Assembly (NCBI RefSeq): GCF_047824785.1
Contig: NZ_CP181167.1
Location: forward strand, 1,116,001 to 1,180,000
Source of the DNA: Nitrobacter sp039808345
Lineage (GTDB): Bacteria; Pseudomonadota; Alphaproteobacteria; Rhizobiales; Xanthobacteraceae
Length of the DNA: 64,000 nucleotides
Direction of reading: 5' to 3'
Under the pieces are notes generated by a model. The model was not told the DNA's origin. It saw only the letters and a list, made by a program, of their open reading frames with translations, and did no database searches. The position numbers and the translations under genes are program-made. How positions within the stretch are numbered: the stretch's first letter is position 1; the number at the start of each line of letters is the position of its first letter. Of this stretch, positions 1-8,839 are shown in pieces.

Positions 1-905
1 TTCATACCCCAGGCTTTGAGGGAGGACCATTTCTTTGTTCGATAAAGCAGAACGGTCGCCGCCTCGTAAAGGTACGTTCGGAGGAGCCTGTCGCCCCATC
101 GGGATATCTTGCCACTAGTGTCAGTCTCACCAGATTGGTTGCGCCGAGGTGTGAGGCCGAGATAGGCGCCGACTGTCGAGGCCGATCGGAAGCGAGACGG
201 GTCATCGATCGTATGGCGGAACGTCAAGGCGGTGACCACGCCGACACCAGGAACTGTCATCAGGCGACGCGTCGTCTCGTCCGACTTCGCCAATCGGCGG
301 ACCTCGTCGTCAAATTTGCTTTGCTGCTGGCAGATGAGTTCATGAATCGACAAGAGCGGCGCGATCACGCTGAGGAGTTGATGATCTTCGCCCAATAGCT
401 CGCCAACCTGGTTACGGAACTGTTGGCCAATGGCGCGAGGGAATAGCAACCCACACTCCTTGATCAGACTGCGGACCTGGTTCTCGATATCCCGGCGTAT
501 GGACACAAGGCGGAATCGCGCCACGAGGATAGCTCGAACCTTCTGGCTCTTCTCACTCTTGATTTTGACTTCTCGAAACCAACCAACCCGCACCAGTTCG
601 GCAAGGCCCCGAGCATCGTTCTGATCGCTTTTGTTCATGCGGACCGATAGTGCTGCGTGTGCATGCCTTGCATCGATGCAAACGACGGGGAGTTCGACCC
701 TACGAAGCTCATGCCAAAGCCAGCTCGCCATTGCGCCCGTCTCAAAGCCGATACGCTCCGCCAGTGGCGCATGTTTACGAAGTAACTTTGACAGATCTCC
801 AGGATGAGACTTGGCCTTTCCTTCAAAAATTGCTTCACCCGTCTCATTGACTACGCAAACCGCAGTCTCTCTCTGCGAGACATCTAGCCCGACGTATTGC
901 CGCAT
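1..905 (-). CDS. IS110-family transposase (3' end off window)
   Basis: An open frame runs from an ATG at 905 to the left edge, about 301 codons, with no stop. The N-terminus MRQYVGLDVSQ is the RuvC-like DEDD start of IS110 transposases, and NKSDQNDARGLAEL carries further acidic residues. The C-terminal half has GVGVVTALTF, AYLGLTPRRNQSGE and GKISRWGDRLLR, the last holding the expected serine. IS110 enzymes are about 340 residues, so roughly 40 residues lie outside the window. It differs from the IS110 at 23.7 kb. The IS21 element at about 980 abuts its upstream side, so its own left flank is lost. The frame shows no frameshift. Confidence 0.85.
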   Translation of the reverse strand, partial: MRQYVGLDVSQRETAVCVVNETGEAIFEGKAKSHPGDLSKLLRKHAPLAERIGFETGAMASWLWHELRRVELPVVCIDARHAHAALSVRMNKSDQNDARGLAELVRVGWFREVKIKSEKSQKVRAILVARFRLVSIRRDIENQVRSLIKECGLLFPRAIGQQFRNQVGELLGEDHQLLSVIAPLLSIHELICQQQSKFDDEVRRLAKSDETTRRLMTVPGVGVVTALTFRHTIDDPSRFRSASTVGAYLGLTPRRNQSGETDTSGKISRWGDRLLRTYLYEAATVLLYRTKKWSSLKAWGM

Positions 906-979
906 GACAGCTCCTCCGAATCGTTTGATTGCGAGAGGTAGACGATAACGGAGCTCTCGTGCCCGAGCGCTGACCGCAA

Positions 980-1843
980 TTACGCCATCGTTCGCAAATT
1001 TGACCCCGTATCGGCGTTCAATTTTGACGCCTTTGCGCGGCGTGGTTTGATAGCGCTCGACTCGTCGGAGCTGGCCGGGATTGCGGAGACGAGGCGAGCG
1101 CGGGTGGCGTGATCGTCGTCGCGGCTTTTGAATCGCCAGCTGTCGTTGCCGGTCTCGACAATGTCGCAGTGGTGGGTGAGCCGGTCGAGCAGCGCGGTTG
1201 TCATCTTGGCGTCGCCGAACACGCTTGGCCATTCGCCAAAGGCGAGATTGGTTGTGACGACGATGGACGTGCGCTCGTAGAGCCTGCTGACGAGATGGAA
1301 CAGGAGCTGGCCGCCGGATTGAGCGAACGGCAGGTAGCCGAGTTCGTCGAGGACGATGAAGTCCATCCTGGTCAGATGCTCGGCGATACGACCTTGTCGT
1401 CCGTTGCGGGTCTCGATCTCGAGGCGGTTGACGAGGTCGACCACGTTGTAGAAGCGACCGCGGGCGCTGGAGCGGATGCAGCTTCTGGCGATTGCGATGG
1501 CCAGATGGGTCTTGCCGGTGCCGGTACCGCCGACGAGCACGGCGTTGCGTTGCTGGGCGATGAAGCCGCCGCCGGCGAGGTCGTTGACGAGCGTCTGGTT
1601 GATCGGCGTGCCGTCGAACTGGAAGTCGGCGAGATCCTTGGCCAGCGGCAGCTTGGCGATGGTGAGCTGGTACTTGATTGAGCGGGCCTGCTTCTCATTG
1701 ATCTCGGCGTTGAGCAGGTCGCCGACAATGCGCTGGGGTTCATGCTGGCGCTTGATGGCGGTCGCCATGATCTCGTCGAAGGCAGCTTTCATGCCATAGA
1801 GCTTCAACTCACCCATGAGGTCGAACAGTTGAGTACGTTCCAT
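980..1843 (-). CDS. istB: IstB-like ATP-binding transposition helper
   Basis: A 287-residue AAA+ helper of IS21 transposition that cooperates with IstA at target DNA. It has a Walker A motif in LVGGTGTGKTHLAIAIA near residue 105, a Walker B motif in FIVLDELGYLPF near 165, and the sensor region VVTTNLAFGEWPSVFGD. Length is near the usual 250-290. Its ATG overlaps the istA stop (ATGA at 1841-1845), which suggests translational coupling. The frame is intact although the partner istA carries a stop codon. Confidence 0.9.
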   Translation of the reverse strand: MERTQLFDLMGELKLYGMKAAFDEIMATAIKRQHEPQRIVGDLLNAEINEKQARSIKYQLTIAKLPLAKDLADFQFDGTPINQTLVNDLAGGGFIAQQRNAVLVGGTGTGKTHLAIAIARSCIRSSARGRFYNVVDLVNRLEIETRNGRQGRIAEHLTRMDFIVLDELGYLPFAQSGGQLLFHLVSRLYERTSIVVTTNLAFGEWPSVFGDAKMTTALLDRLTHHCDIVETGNDSWRFKSRDDDHATRARLVSAIPASSDESSAIKPRRAKASKLNADTGSNLRTMA

Positions 1844-3342
1844 CAGATGGTTCTCCTAAGGCTGTCATAACGGGCACAGTCGGCGATCGGCGCATGGCGC
1901 AGGATCAGCGCCGCGGGAGTGAGGATGTTGGCTGGTGGAGCGGGTTCGCGTTGACGGGCCAGGATGTTGAGCACGACGTCAGCGGAATGAACGCCATGAG
2001 CGATCGCCTCGGCGCAGGCTGCTTCAACGGCCGGCAGACCATCGGTCAGCACCGCATTGAGGATGTCGACCATCTGCCGGTTGCCATCGTCGGTGCTGGC
2101 GAGCCTGCGCCGGATCCGTTCGATCGCGGCCGGCAGCACCCAGTCCTTGAAGGGAGCGCCGTTACGCAAGGCGCCGGGCTTGCGCGCGAGCACCGGCACA
2201 TAGTGCCAGGGATCGTAGGTCGTCTCGCCGCGTGCGAAGGATCGCGGATGCTCCGCCACGATCCGTCCATCCTGACGGATTACGATGCGGTCGGCCTAGG
2301 CCTGAACCTCGACCGGGCGTCCGACGGCGCTGGCCGCGACCGAGTATTTGTTATTGTCGAAGCGTACCAAACAGGTCTTGGAGACAGACGCCGGCACCGC
2401 GTGGAAGCCGTCGAACCGGCCGGCATAGGGAACGAGCTTGGGGCGCTCGGCTTCGAACACGTCCCAGATCGTCTGATCGGCCAGTTCCGGATGGCGATGC
2501 GCCTTGGCGTAAGTGATGCATTTGTCGAGCAGCCAGACGTTTAGCTCGTCGAGGGTTTTGAATCGCAGCCGTGGCGTGAAGAAGCGTTCCCGGACCAGCC
2601 CGACCTGGTTCTCGACCTGGCCCTTCTCCCAGCCCGACGCCGGCGTGCAGGCAACCGGGTCAACCAGATAGTGGCTGCACATCTGCAGGAAGCGGCGATT
2701 GTAGCGGCGATCCTTGCCGACAAAGATCGCCTCCACCGCCGTCTTCATGTTGTCGTAGATGCCGAGGCTGCAGGTCCCTTTGAACAGCGCGAACGCCCGG
2801 TCATGGGCGTCGAACACCATCTCCTGCGTCTCGCGCGGATAGGCTCGCACGAACAGCATGCGGCTGTGGCACAGCCGGACATGAGCGACCTTCACGATCG
2901 CCGTCACGCCGTTGAGGAGAACGATCTCATGGCTCCAGTCGAATTGGTAGGCTTCGCCCGCCGCAAAGCTCAACGGAACATAGGCCGCCGCGGTCGATTG
3001 CCCGCGCTCCTTGTTCCACCGCTTGGCGTAACGCCGCACGGCATCGTAACCACCGTCATAGCCGCGGCCGCGAAGCTCTTCGAAAATCCGGATCAAGGTC
3101 AGTTGTTCGCGCGCGGATTTGGTCGCGTTCGCCGCCAGCAACACATCGAGCTCAGATGCCCAGTGTCCAAGCTTGGGCCACGGCTGAACCTGCCGCTCGT
3201 ACTCGAACGAGGTCTCTCCCGACCTCAGCACCTTCCGGACCGTGTTCCGGGACACCTTAAGGTCGCGGGCGATCGCCCTGATCGTCTTGCCCTTGATGAA
3301 GTGTTCGCGCCGTATCCGCGCAATCGTCTCCACGACCAGCAT
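1843..3342 (-). pseudogene. istA: IstA transposase with an internal amber codon
   Basis: One continuous frame of 500 codons encodes an IS21 IstA. It has an N-terminal HTH (RAIARDLKVSRNTVRKVLRS), a DDE integrase core beginning near FDWSHEIVLLNG, and the C-terminal region continuing to 1843. It is interrupted once, by TAG at 2296-2298. The context GRPVEVQA-stop-ADRIVIRQDG shows that the lost codon was probably Tyr (TAY to TAG), since IstA relatives read VQAYAD there. The upstream piece is 348 residues and the downstream piece, before istB, about 150. A single substitution suggests recent inactivation; readthrough cannot be excluded from sequence. Confidence 0.85.
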
Positions 3343-3450
3343 CTCCCACCACCTGCTTCGTTACAAAGCAGGCAGCGCAACAGACCAACCTTCAGGGGGT
3401 CAATTTTGGACGCCGAGCCCCCGGCTTAGAGGGTCAATATTGCAGGCCGA

Positions 3451-5061
3451 ATGACACGTCACTGTGGCGTTGAGCTCGTCGGTCAGGTCGCAAAGCGTTG
3501 GATTGCGAGCGGCACCCTCAAACAGCAGGAAACCGCCATCGCCGCGCCCGAAGAGCGCCGCCTCAGCGAACCGGGCCTTGGCCTGCTTCGATCCGATCGT
3601 TGAGAGAGCTTCACGGACGGCAAGCGATGCTGTTGTATTGACGGCATAGCGCGCTTCTTTCGGCAGGAACGTTTTGCGGTGCTCGTTCTTGGGAAGATCG
3701 ACGACCAGATCGCCATCGTGCACCGCGGGCGATTGTCCGAGCAGCGCAAGCTCAGTGGCGAGCTCTTTTGCCTTTGAACCGGCAAACGACGCGCGCGCCA
3801 GCGCGTGCCGTGCCATGTTGTGCGGGCGAAGCATCCCATTGTCGCTGACCGCGCCAATCGTTACGCCGGACCGCGCGAGATGCAACGCCATCTTTGAACC
3901 GACGCTACCGCAGCCCAGCATCGACACGGGAGCAAGCTCGGGGGCGCCGGAGACGTCGCGCAACAGCACGGGATTCGTCGCATCGATCTGCATGGCCGGC
4001 ACAACGGGCTCGGTGTCGCCTTCGGCGAAGAGTGCGGTGCGCCCCTTCATCGCCTTGATGTCGACCAGATAAGGCAGCAGCTCGATGTTGGAGACCGATC
4101 CGACTAGGTGCTCGGGTCTGCGCGCGCACAGAATGATTCCGATCGGAACGGGTGCTTCGAGAACATAGCCCTCCCAACTGCGTTCGAGACTATCGAGGAA
4201 GACGCTCAGCCCTCGACTACATCCAAGCTCGCCGGCTCGCTCTTTCAGGCGGGCCAGGGTGTCGACGGTCTCGGGCATGTAGGCCGCAGCCACGAATTCG
4301 TCGCCGTTTGGCTTCTTGCCGGGCCAGGCGAGGCAACTCACCGTTTCGCCGAACCAGTAACCTTCCCGTTTCTTTCGCCCAAATAGCTCCTTATCGTCGC
4401 GCTTTAGCGCAACCTGGGTCTGGCTGACGTCCAGCCACGTGGTGCCTTGCTTGTCGACGAGCGAGCCGTCCCCGCCGCTCCGGAAGAAGGTGGACTTGAG
4501 AACCCGATATCCGCCGTTGCGATCAACGACTGCGCGGCAGGCCTCGGCATTGAGCGCGATCACGTCGTTGAGATCACGGCGCAAGGTCGGCTCCCATCCT
4601 CGTCCGTGATGGATCAGCGTGCCTTCGGCTGCACGCTGGAGCCACAGGACAAGCTGATGCACGAGATTGAAGATGCCGAGCTCAACCAGGCCGAACTGGA
4701 AGAAATACTCCCGCTGGTTTCCGTCGATCAGGCAGGGGCGCGGCAGCTCGGTCACTGGACCCGGCTGAACGTGAGGAAGATCTCGCGGGAAGTCCATCCG
4801 CAAAGAGAACGAGGGCGATGACCAAGGGTAGCTCGGCCAGAGCCTCACGTGGACCGTCTCGACAACGCGAACGCCGTTCGGGCTCGCGCCGTCGACCTTG
4901 GAAGCGAGCGGCATCTCGACGTTCAGGTCGAGTTCGATACGCGATCCGCCAGCATCAACAGATATCAGGCGGCCGCCGCGGCACTCCGGATGACGAAGCG
5001 CCGCTGCAAGAAAACGTTCGGCGTGGCCGCGAAAGTCATTTCCCGCCATGCCCGGTTCCAT
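3451..5061 (-). pseudogene. Prokaryotic E2-E1 (ThiF) fusion truncated by IS21
   Basis: About 537 native residues remain before IS21 sequence begins. The N-terminal 160 residues look like a bacterial ubiquitin-conjugating (E2) domain: WPSYPWSSPSFSLRMD, then DLPHVQPG, then RPCLIDGN with the candidate thioester Cys near residue 110. A middle region follows. Near residue 384 starts a ThiF/E1 Rossmann fold (SMLGCGSVGSKMALHLARSG) with the adenylation-type segment SDNGMLRPHNMARHAL. The C-terminal end of E1, and any JAB peptidase domain common in such proteins, is lost. The last 14-15 codons of the open frame (to 3400) are IS-derived. The start overlaps the end of the upstream MBL frame by 26 bp; a second ATG at 5049 is also possible. 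Family assignment is from motifs only. Confidence 0.75.
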
Positions 5062-6233
5062 GCGGGCGGGCCTGCGACGCGGTTGCGCTGATACCGAGAG
5101 CCGGGGCGGCGGGAGCCGATGCCTTGCCGATTTTCCGCACGATGCCGTTCGACTTCACCTCAAACTCCAAGGCGACCTTCTTGTCGTTCCAGTACTCGTC
5201 GGTGCAGAAGAACCGGTCGGCATCGTCATCGAGAATATCGACGTACTCGCGCTTCGCCCGCTCGTGCGGCGGATTGTCGTCGTCTGCCTTGATCGGCTTG
5301 CAGCTCGCCACGATGATCGCGCCTTTGCGCGTCTGCGAGAGCGCGCTTCGCGCGTCAGGATCGACCTTGACCGCTTCGCCCATCTCGCTCCAGCGGTCGA
5401 AGCTCAGACTCCGTCAGGAACAATGATGCGGCGTCTCCATGATGTCGTAGGTGAACCAGTCCGCACGCTGCGCCTTGTGCGCATTCCACAGCCGATTCCA
5501 GATCGCGACTTCGGCGTCGCCGCCGGTCAGGAAACGGCAACGGTCGCTGATGCCGCCGCCGCGCAGCGAGAAGCGGATGATGACCGAAGACTGATTGTGC
5601 CGGAGCGTCTCCTTGTCGTCGTCATCGATGGGGTCGAGGGGCGCGAGCAGCCGCCCCTGGAAAGAGCCGTCCTCGACGCGGTTGCAGGAGTCGATCGTCC
5701 CATCGCGCTTGATGACGATGTCGAGAATATCGTCGGTCTTCCCGTCGATATCCTCGCCCATGATCAGGATGCGATCGCCTTCCTCCGTCGAAAACCCGTT
5801 CTCGCGGAAGAGCGCGACGCGACGCGACGCGACGCCGTGCTTCCTTTTGCCAGGCCTTGGCATCCTCGCAGAGCGACTCGCCGTTGGCGCCGGCGCGGCG
5901 GAATACGACGGGTGACGACCACATCTCGCGGATCAAAATCTTGTCGTCGTCCTCGTCCCAGGAGTCCGGCGGCCCGAGATGAAAGTGGTTGCGCAGGCCC
6001 GCGACGTGGTCGCTATGCGGATGGCTGACCAGGAAGGCGTCGACGTAGCGGCGGCCTTGATCATCTCGTTCAAGCCTGCTTTTCAGGTCTTCGGCGACGT
6101 CCGGCGTGTCGTCATCGTCGTCGTCCGCCTTGCCGCGGATATTGATGTCGATGAGGATGCGCTGACCATTGTCGAGGCACATCAGAACCATGTCTCCGTT
6201 GGAGACGGGGAAGAAGGTGAGCGAGGCGGTCAT
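5036..6233 (-). pseudogene. Metallo-beta-lactamase-fold hydrolase, frameshifted and nonsense-mutated
   Basis: Reconstructed, this is a protein of about 399 residues in three pieces. The N-terminal piece (from ATG 6233) has the zinc-binding motif SHPHSDHVAGL (HxHxDH) near residue 70. Frame is lost at a CGCGA tandem repeat (5813-5835); with two units fewer, or one more, KEARRRVA joins directly to LFRENGF. The second piece ends at TGA 5414-5416, where context (HHCS-stop-RSLSFDRWSEMGE) suggests a former Trp codon. The third piece ends at 5036, overlapping the E2-E1 start. MBL genes beside E1/E2 genes are known from comparative genomics of prokaryotic ubiquitin-like systems. The product is presumably not made full length now. 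Confidence 0.75.
5813..5835. repeat. Pentanucleotide tandem repeat (CGCGA, 4.6 units) in the MBL gene
   Basis: Four full CGCGA units and a partial fifth lie inside the MBL coding region exactly where the reading frame changes. Changing the count by +1 or -2 units restores one frame across the site. The unit is not a multiple of three, so slipped-strand changes would toggle expression. Confidence 0.85.
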
Positions 6234-6454
6234 GGTCGTTCCCGTACTGGATTTGTTCTGTAAACGTGGCGCGTCCCAAAAATGATGGGGGGAGGTCGCA
6301 GGCGCTTTGGAACTCAGATAGGAACCGATCGGAGTTCCGCAATATTTGGTTCAATGTGATTCTTTTTCCACAAAATATTGACTCTGAACGCGTTTAGAGT
6401 CCTCGCCATTCCGCGATTCGGAGGCTTGGTCGTCTGCTCGTATAATCGCGGTGC

Positions 6455-6580
6455 GTGCTCTTAAGAGCACTGAATTGGCTTTTTGGTGCTCTTAAGAGCA
6501 TTGTACACTTGTCGTTAAGGAGTTGCATCCTATATGCTCTTAAGAGCACGAAAACCGGGATTTGGAGCCCTTAAGAGTCC
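6455..6580. promoter_or_regulatory. Array of four palindromic operators before hipB
   Basis: Three near-perfect copies of TGCTCTTAAGAGCA lie at 6455-6470 (16-bp perfect palindrome with flanking G and C), 6487-6500 and 6535-6548. A diverged fourth, GGAGCCCTTAAGAGTCC, at 6564-6580 ends at the hipB ATG. HipB-type antitoxins repress their own operons through several such palindromes, so these are the likely HipB or HipAB sites. A looser inverted pair, GACTCT...AGAGTC, lies upstream at 6380-6401. The promoter probably sits among the sites; I could not fix a single -35/-10 pair. Confidence 0.8.
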
Positions 6581-6922
6581 ATGACTGCCAAGAACAATCT
6601 CGTCCAGGCGCCTCCCTTCGAGGTCGATCGAGCCTTGAAGAAGCTGGGCGCCGATCTGCGGACCGCACGCCTGCGCCGCAACCTGACCGTCGATGCTACT
6701 GCCGCTAAGATCGGGACCGGCCGTCGTGCCGTCCTGGACGCCGAAAAGGGCAAGGTCTCGACGCAGGTCGGAGTGTATGCGGGCTTGCTATGGGCCTACG
6801 GCCTGATCGACCGCCTCGGTGATGCAGCCGATCCGCGCTTCGATGAGGAGGGCCAGCGTCTCGCCTTGATCCAGGATCGTGTCCACGCCCGCAGCCCGAA
6901 GGGATTGGACAATGATTTCTAA
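6581..6922 (+). CDS. hipB: HipB-like HTH antitoxin
   Basis: A 113-residue protein with one XRE-type helix-turn-helix (about residues 20-75; RTARLRRNLTVDATAAKIGTG and VSTQVGVYAGLLWAYGL). It is the expected antitoxin and operon repressor for the HipA kinase encoded next. The two genes overlap: hipA ATG at 6912 lies inside the last codons of hipB (stop at 6920-6922), which implies translational coupling. The palindrome array directly upstream fits autoregulation. It is slightly longer than E. coli HipB (88 residues) because of N- and C-terminal tails. Confidence 0.85.
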   Translation: MTAKNNLVQAPPFEVDRALKKLGADLRTARLRRNLTVDATAAKIGTGRRAVLDAEKGKVSTQVGVYAGLLWAYGLIDRLGDAADPRFDEEGQRLALIQDRVHARSPKGLDNDF

Positions 6923-8204
6923 GGTCACTCCGACGGAATGCTTCGTCTACATCACCTTGCCTGGCCAGACCGCACCGGTCACCGCGGCACGGTTTGAGCT
7001 CACCAAGGACAGGCGCGACATTGCGATCGGCAGGCTGGTCTATGGCCGCAGCTATCTCGCGCGCGCCGAAGCTGTCCCCATTGATCCGATCGAACTCCGG
7101 CTTGCCGGCCAGACCTACGAAACTGTCGGCATGAAAGGCCTGTTCGGCGCGCTGCGCGACGCCGGACCGGACTATTGGGGGCGCCGCGTGATCGAGCGAC
7201 ATGTTGGTGCCGCCCAGCTCAACGAGATGGACTACCTGCTGCACTCACCCGACGACCGCGCGGGCGCGCTCGGCTTCGGATTGAATCAGCAGCCTCCGGC
7301 GCCGATGCGCGATTTCAATAAGACGCTGAGCCTTCCTCGCCTGCAGACGATCGCCGATGCAATCGTCGATGAAGAAGATCGCCCGGACGACGCAGAAGCC
7401 GCTCAGGTCGAAGAGTTGCTGCTGGTCGGCACGTCGATGGGCGGCGCGCGGCCGAAGGCCGTCGTCGAGGACACCGACGGCTTATGGATCGCCAAGTTCA
7501 ACAGGAAGGACGACAAATGGAACAGCGCTCGCGCCGAGCATGCCATGCTCGTGCTCGCACGGGCATGCGGTGTCACAACGGCGGAGAGCAAGGTGATCGT
7601 CGTCGGCGGCCGGGACGTCCTCATGGTCAAGCGCTTCGATCGCGAGCGGGCAGAGAGTGGCTATCTCCGCGCCCGCATGCTCAGCGGCCTGACACTGCTG
7701 CGCGCCGAAGAGGGGCACGACACGCGCGACCGGTGGTCTTATGTGCTGCTGGTCGAAGAGCTGCGGCGAATTTCGGCCAACCCGCGTGCCGATGCTGCCG
7801 AATTGTTCCGCAGGATGTGTTTCAACGCATTGATCTCCAACACCGATGATCATCCGCGCAATCATGCCGCCATGGCAATGACGCCGGATTGGAAGCTCTC
7901 GCCTGCTTACGATCTCACGCCGACGCCGCTGATCAGTGAGGAGCGGCGCGATCTCGCAATGATCTGCGGCGACGCGGGCCGCTATGCCAACGCCGAGAAT
8001 ATCGTCTCGCAAAGCATGCGCTTCCTGCTTGAAAAAGACGAAGCCGAAAAAATCGTGTTGGAGATGGAAGAGCAGGTTCGAAACAAGTGGTACGAGGTCG
8101 CGCGGCGAGAGGGATTGTCGGAAGCGGACTGCCACACGATCAGCCGGTCGTTCGTTTATCCTGGCTTTCGCCTCCCGATGTCGCCAGCCGCACCACCCGC
8201 CTGA
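6912..8204 (+). CDS. hipA: HipA-type serine/threonine kinase toxin
   Basis: A 430-residue protein starting at the ATG that overlaps hipB; an upstream in-frame start would lie deep within hipB. Features of the HipA kinase fold are present: an N-terminal HipA_N-like region (MKGLFGALRDAGPDYWGRR), the glycine-rich loop and lysine region GARPKAVVEDTDGLWIAKF, LMVKRFDRE, the catalytic loop ISNTDDHPRNHAAM with Asp and Asn, and the metal-binding segment KLSPAYDLTPTP. HipA enzymes phosphorylate targets such as GltX and cause dormancy when free of HipB; the target here is unknown. Length is typical and no lesion is seen. A HEPN-like gene follows after 35 bp on the same strand, so a three-gene unit is likely. 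Confidence 0.88.
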   Translation: MISKVTPTECFVYITLPGQTAPVTAARFELTKDRRDIAIGRLVYGRSYLARAEAVPIDPIELRLAGQTYETVGMKGLFGALRDAGPDYWGRRVIERHVGAAQLNEMDYLLHSPDDRAGALGFGLNQQPPAPMRDFNKTLSLPRLQTIADAIVDEEDRPDDAEAAQVEELLLVGTSMGGARPKAVVEDTDGLWIAKFNRKDDKWNSARAEHAMLVLARACGVTTAESKVIVVGGRDVLMVKRFDRERAESGYLRARMLSGLTLLRAEEGHDTRDRWSYVLLVEELRRISANPRADAAELFRRMCFNALISNTDDHPRNHAAMAMTPDWKLSPAYDLTPTPLISEERRDLAMICGDAGRYANAENIVSQSMRFLLEKDEAEKIVLEMEEQVRNKWYEVARREGLSEADCHTISRSFVYPGFRLPMSPAAPPA

Positions 8205-8239
8205 CCCTTCAATTCCGACTGCCTGGACGGAGAACCAAG

Positions 8240-8758
8240 ATGGCGCGCCATCCGCAACGCGATCTTTATGAATCGACGCTCGTCGAGATCGGCCGCATCA
8301 CCACCACCTGGGCGAAGTTCGAGCACTGGGTCGACGTGGCTATCTGGTACTTGGCCGGCGTCGAGGACCGGCGCGGCGCCTGCATTACGACGCGGCTCGG
8401 ATCGATCCATGCGAAATTCCGCGCGCTGGAGGCGCTGATGGTCGAGGCCGGCCGGCCAGAGCCGATCCTCAAGATCATCCGTGGCATCGCCGGCGAAGCG
8501 GCGGATGTGGTGAAGACGCGAAACAAGTTCGTCCACGGACCACTCGACATGGACGTGAACAAGGAGACCAAGGAGTTCGAAGTCTACCTCAAGCACATCA
8601 GCGTCAGGGGCAAAGGGGTGCTGACGTTGGACAGTGAAGTGCTGACCACGTCAGAGCTTGAGATCGCGCAAGCGAAGGTGGCCGGCGTCTATCAGAAGCT
8701 GATCAAGCACTGGCACGAGATCATCGATATTCCGAGCGCTGAAGAACTTGCGCAATAA
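8240..8758 (+). CDS. Putative HEPN-domain protein
   Basis: A 172-residue, mostly helical protein. The start is chosen at MARHPQRDLYE because the longer in-frame extension overlaps hipA. Residues 94-99 read RNKFVH within KTRNKFVHGPL, matching the R-polar-xxx-H motif of HEPN ribonucleases. The N-terminal helix TTWAKFEHWVDVAIWYL resembles the first helix of that four-helix fold. HEPN proteins often serve as RNA-cleaving effectors or toxins next to regulatory or antitoxin genes. The position directly behind hipA supports a stress or defence role, but assignment rests on one short motif plus context. A neutral, conserved helical protein is the alternative. Confidence 0.55.
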   Translation: MARHPQRDLYESTLVEIGRITTTWAKFEHWVDVAIWYLAGVEDRRGACITTRLGSIHAKFRALEALMVEAGRPEPILKIIRGIAGEAADVVKTRNKFVHGPLDMDVNKETKEFEVYLKHISVRGKGVLTLDSEVLTTSELEIAQAKVAGVYQKLIKHWHEIIDIPSAEELAQ

Positions 8759-8839
8759 GCGCCCGATACAGCGTCGACCACCCAAACACAACTTGCAACG
8801 GCAGCGACAGATGCATTGATTGCCGCTGATCTTGATCCG

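Larger units (their letters stand above)
980..3450 (-). mobile_element. IS21-family insertion sequence, copy 1
   Basis: An istA-istB pair is flanked by related ends. Reading inward, both sides contain TTGACCC-type motifs followed by a second (A)AATTGA block: 998-1030 on the left and 3395-3445 on the right. Such multiple terminal repeats are typical of IS21. The right end falls inside an E2-E1 gene (about 3450) and the left end abuts the upstream region of an IS110 transposase. The two flanks are therefore not one target site, and a deletion or rearrangement followed insertion. Exact ends are approximate. Confidence 0.75.

Noticed and set aside
1109..1681. Open frame of 190 codons on the plus strand
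   Set aside because: It is the antisense of istB; composition is biased to Val, Gly and Ala as expected for a shadow frame.
2671..3429. 252-codon plus-strand frame
   Set aside because: It is antisense to istA and spans the IS21 end.
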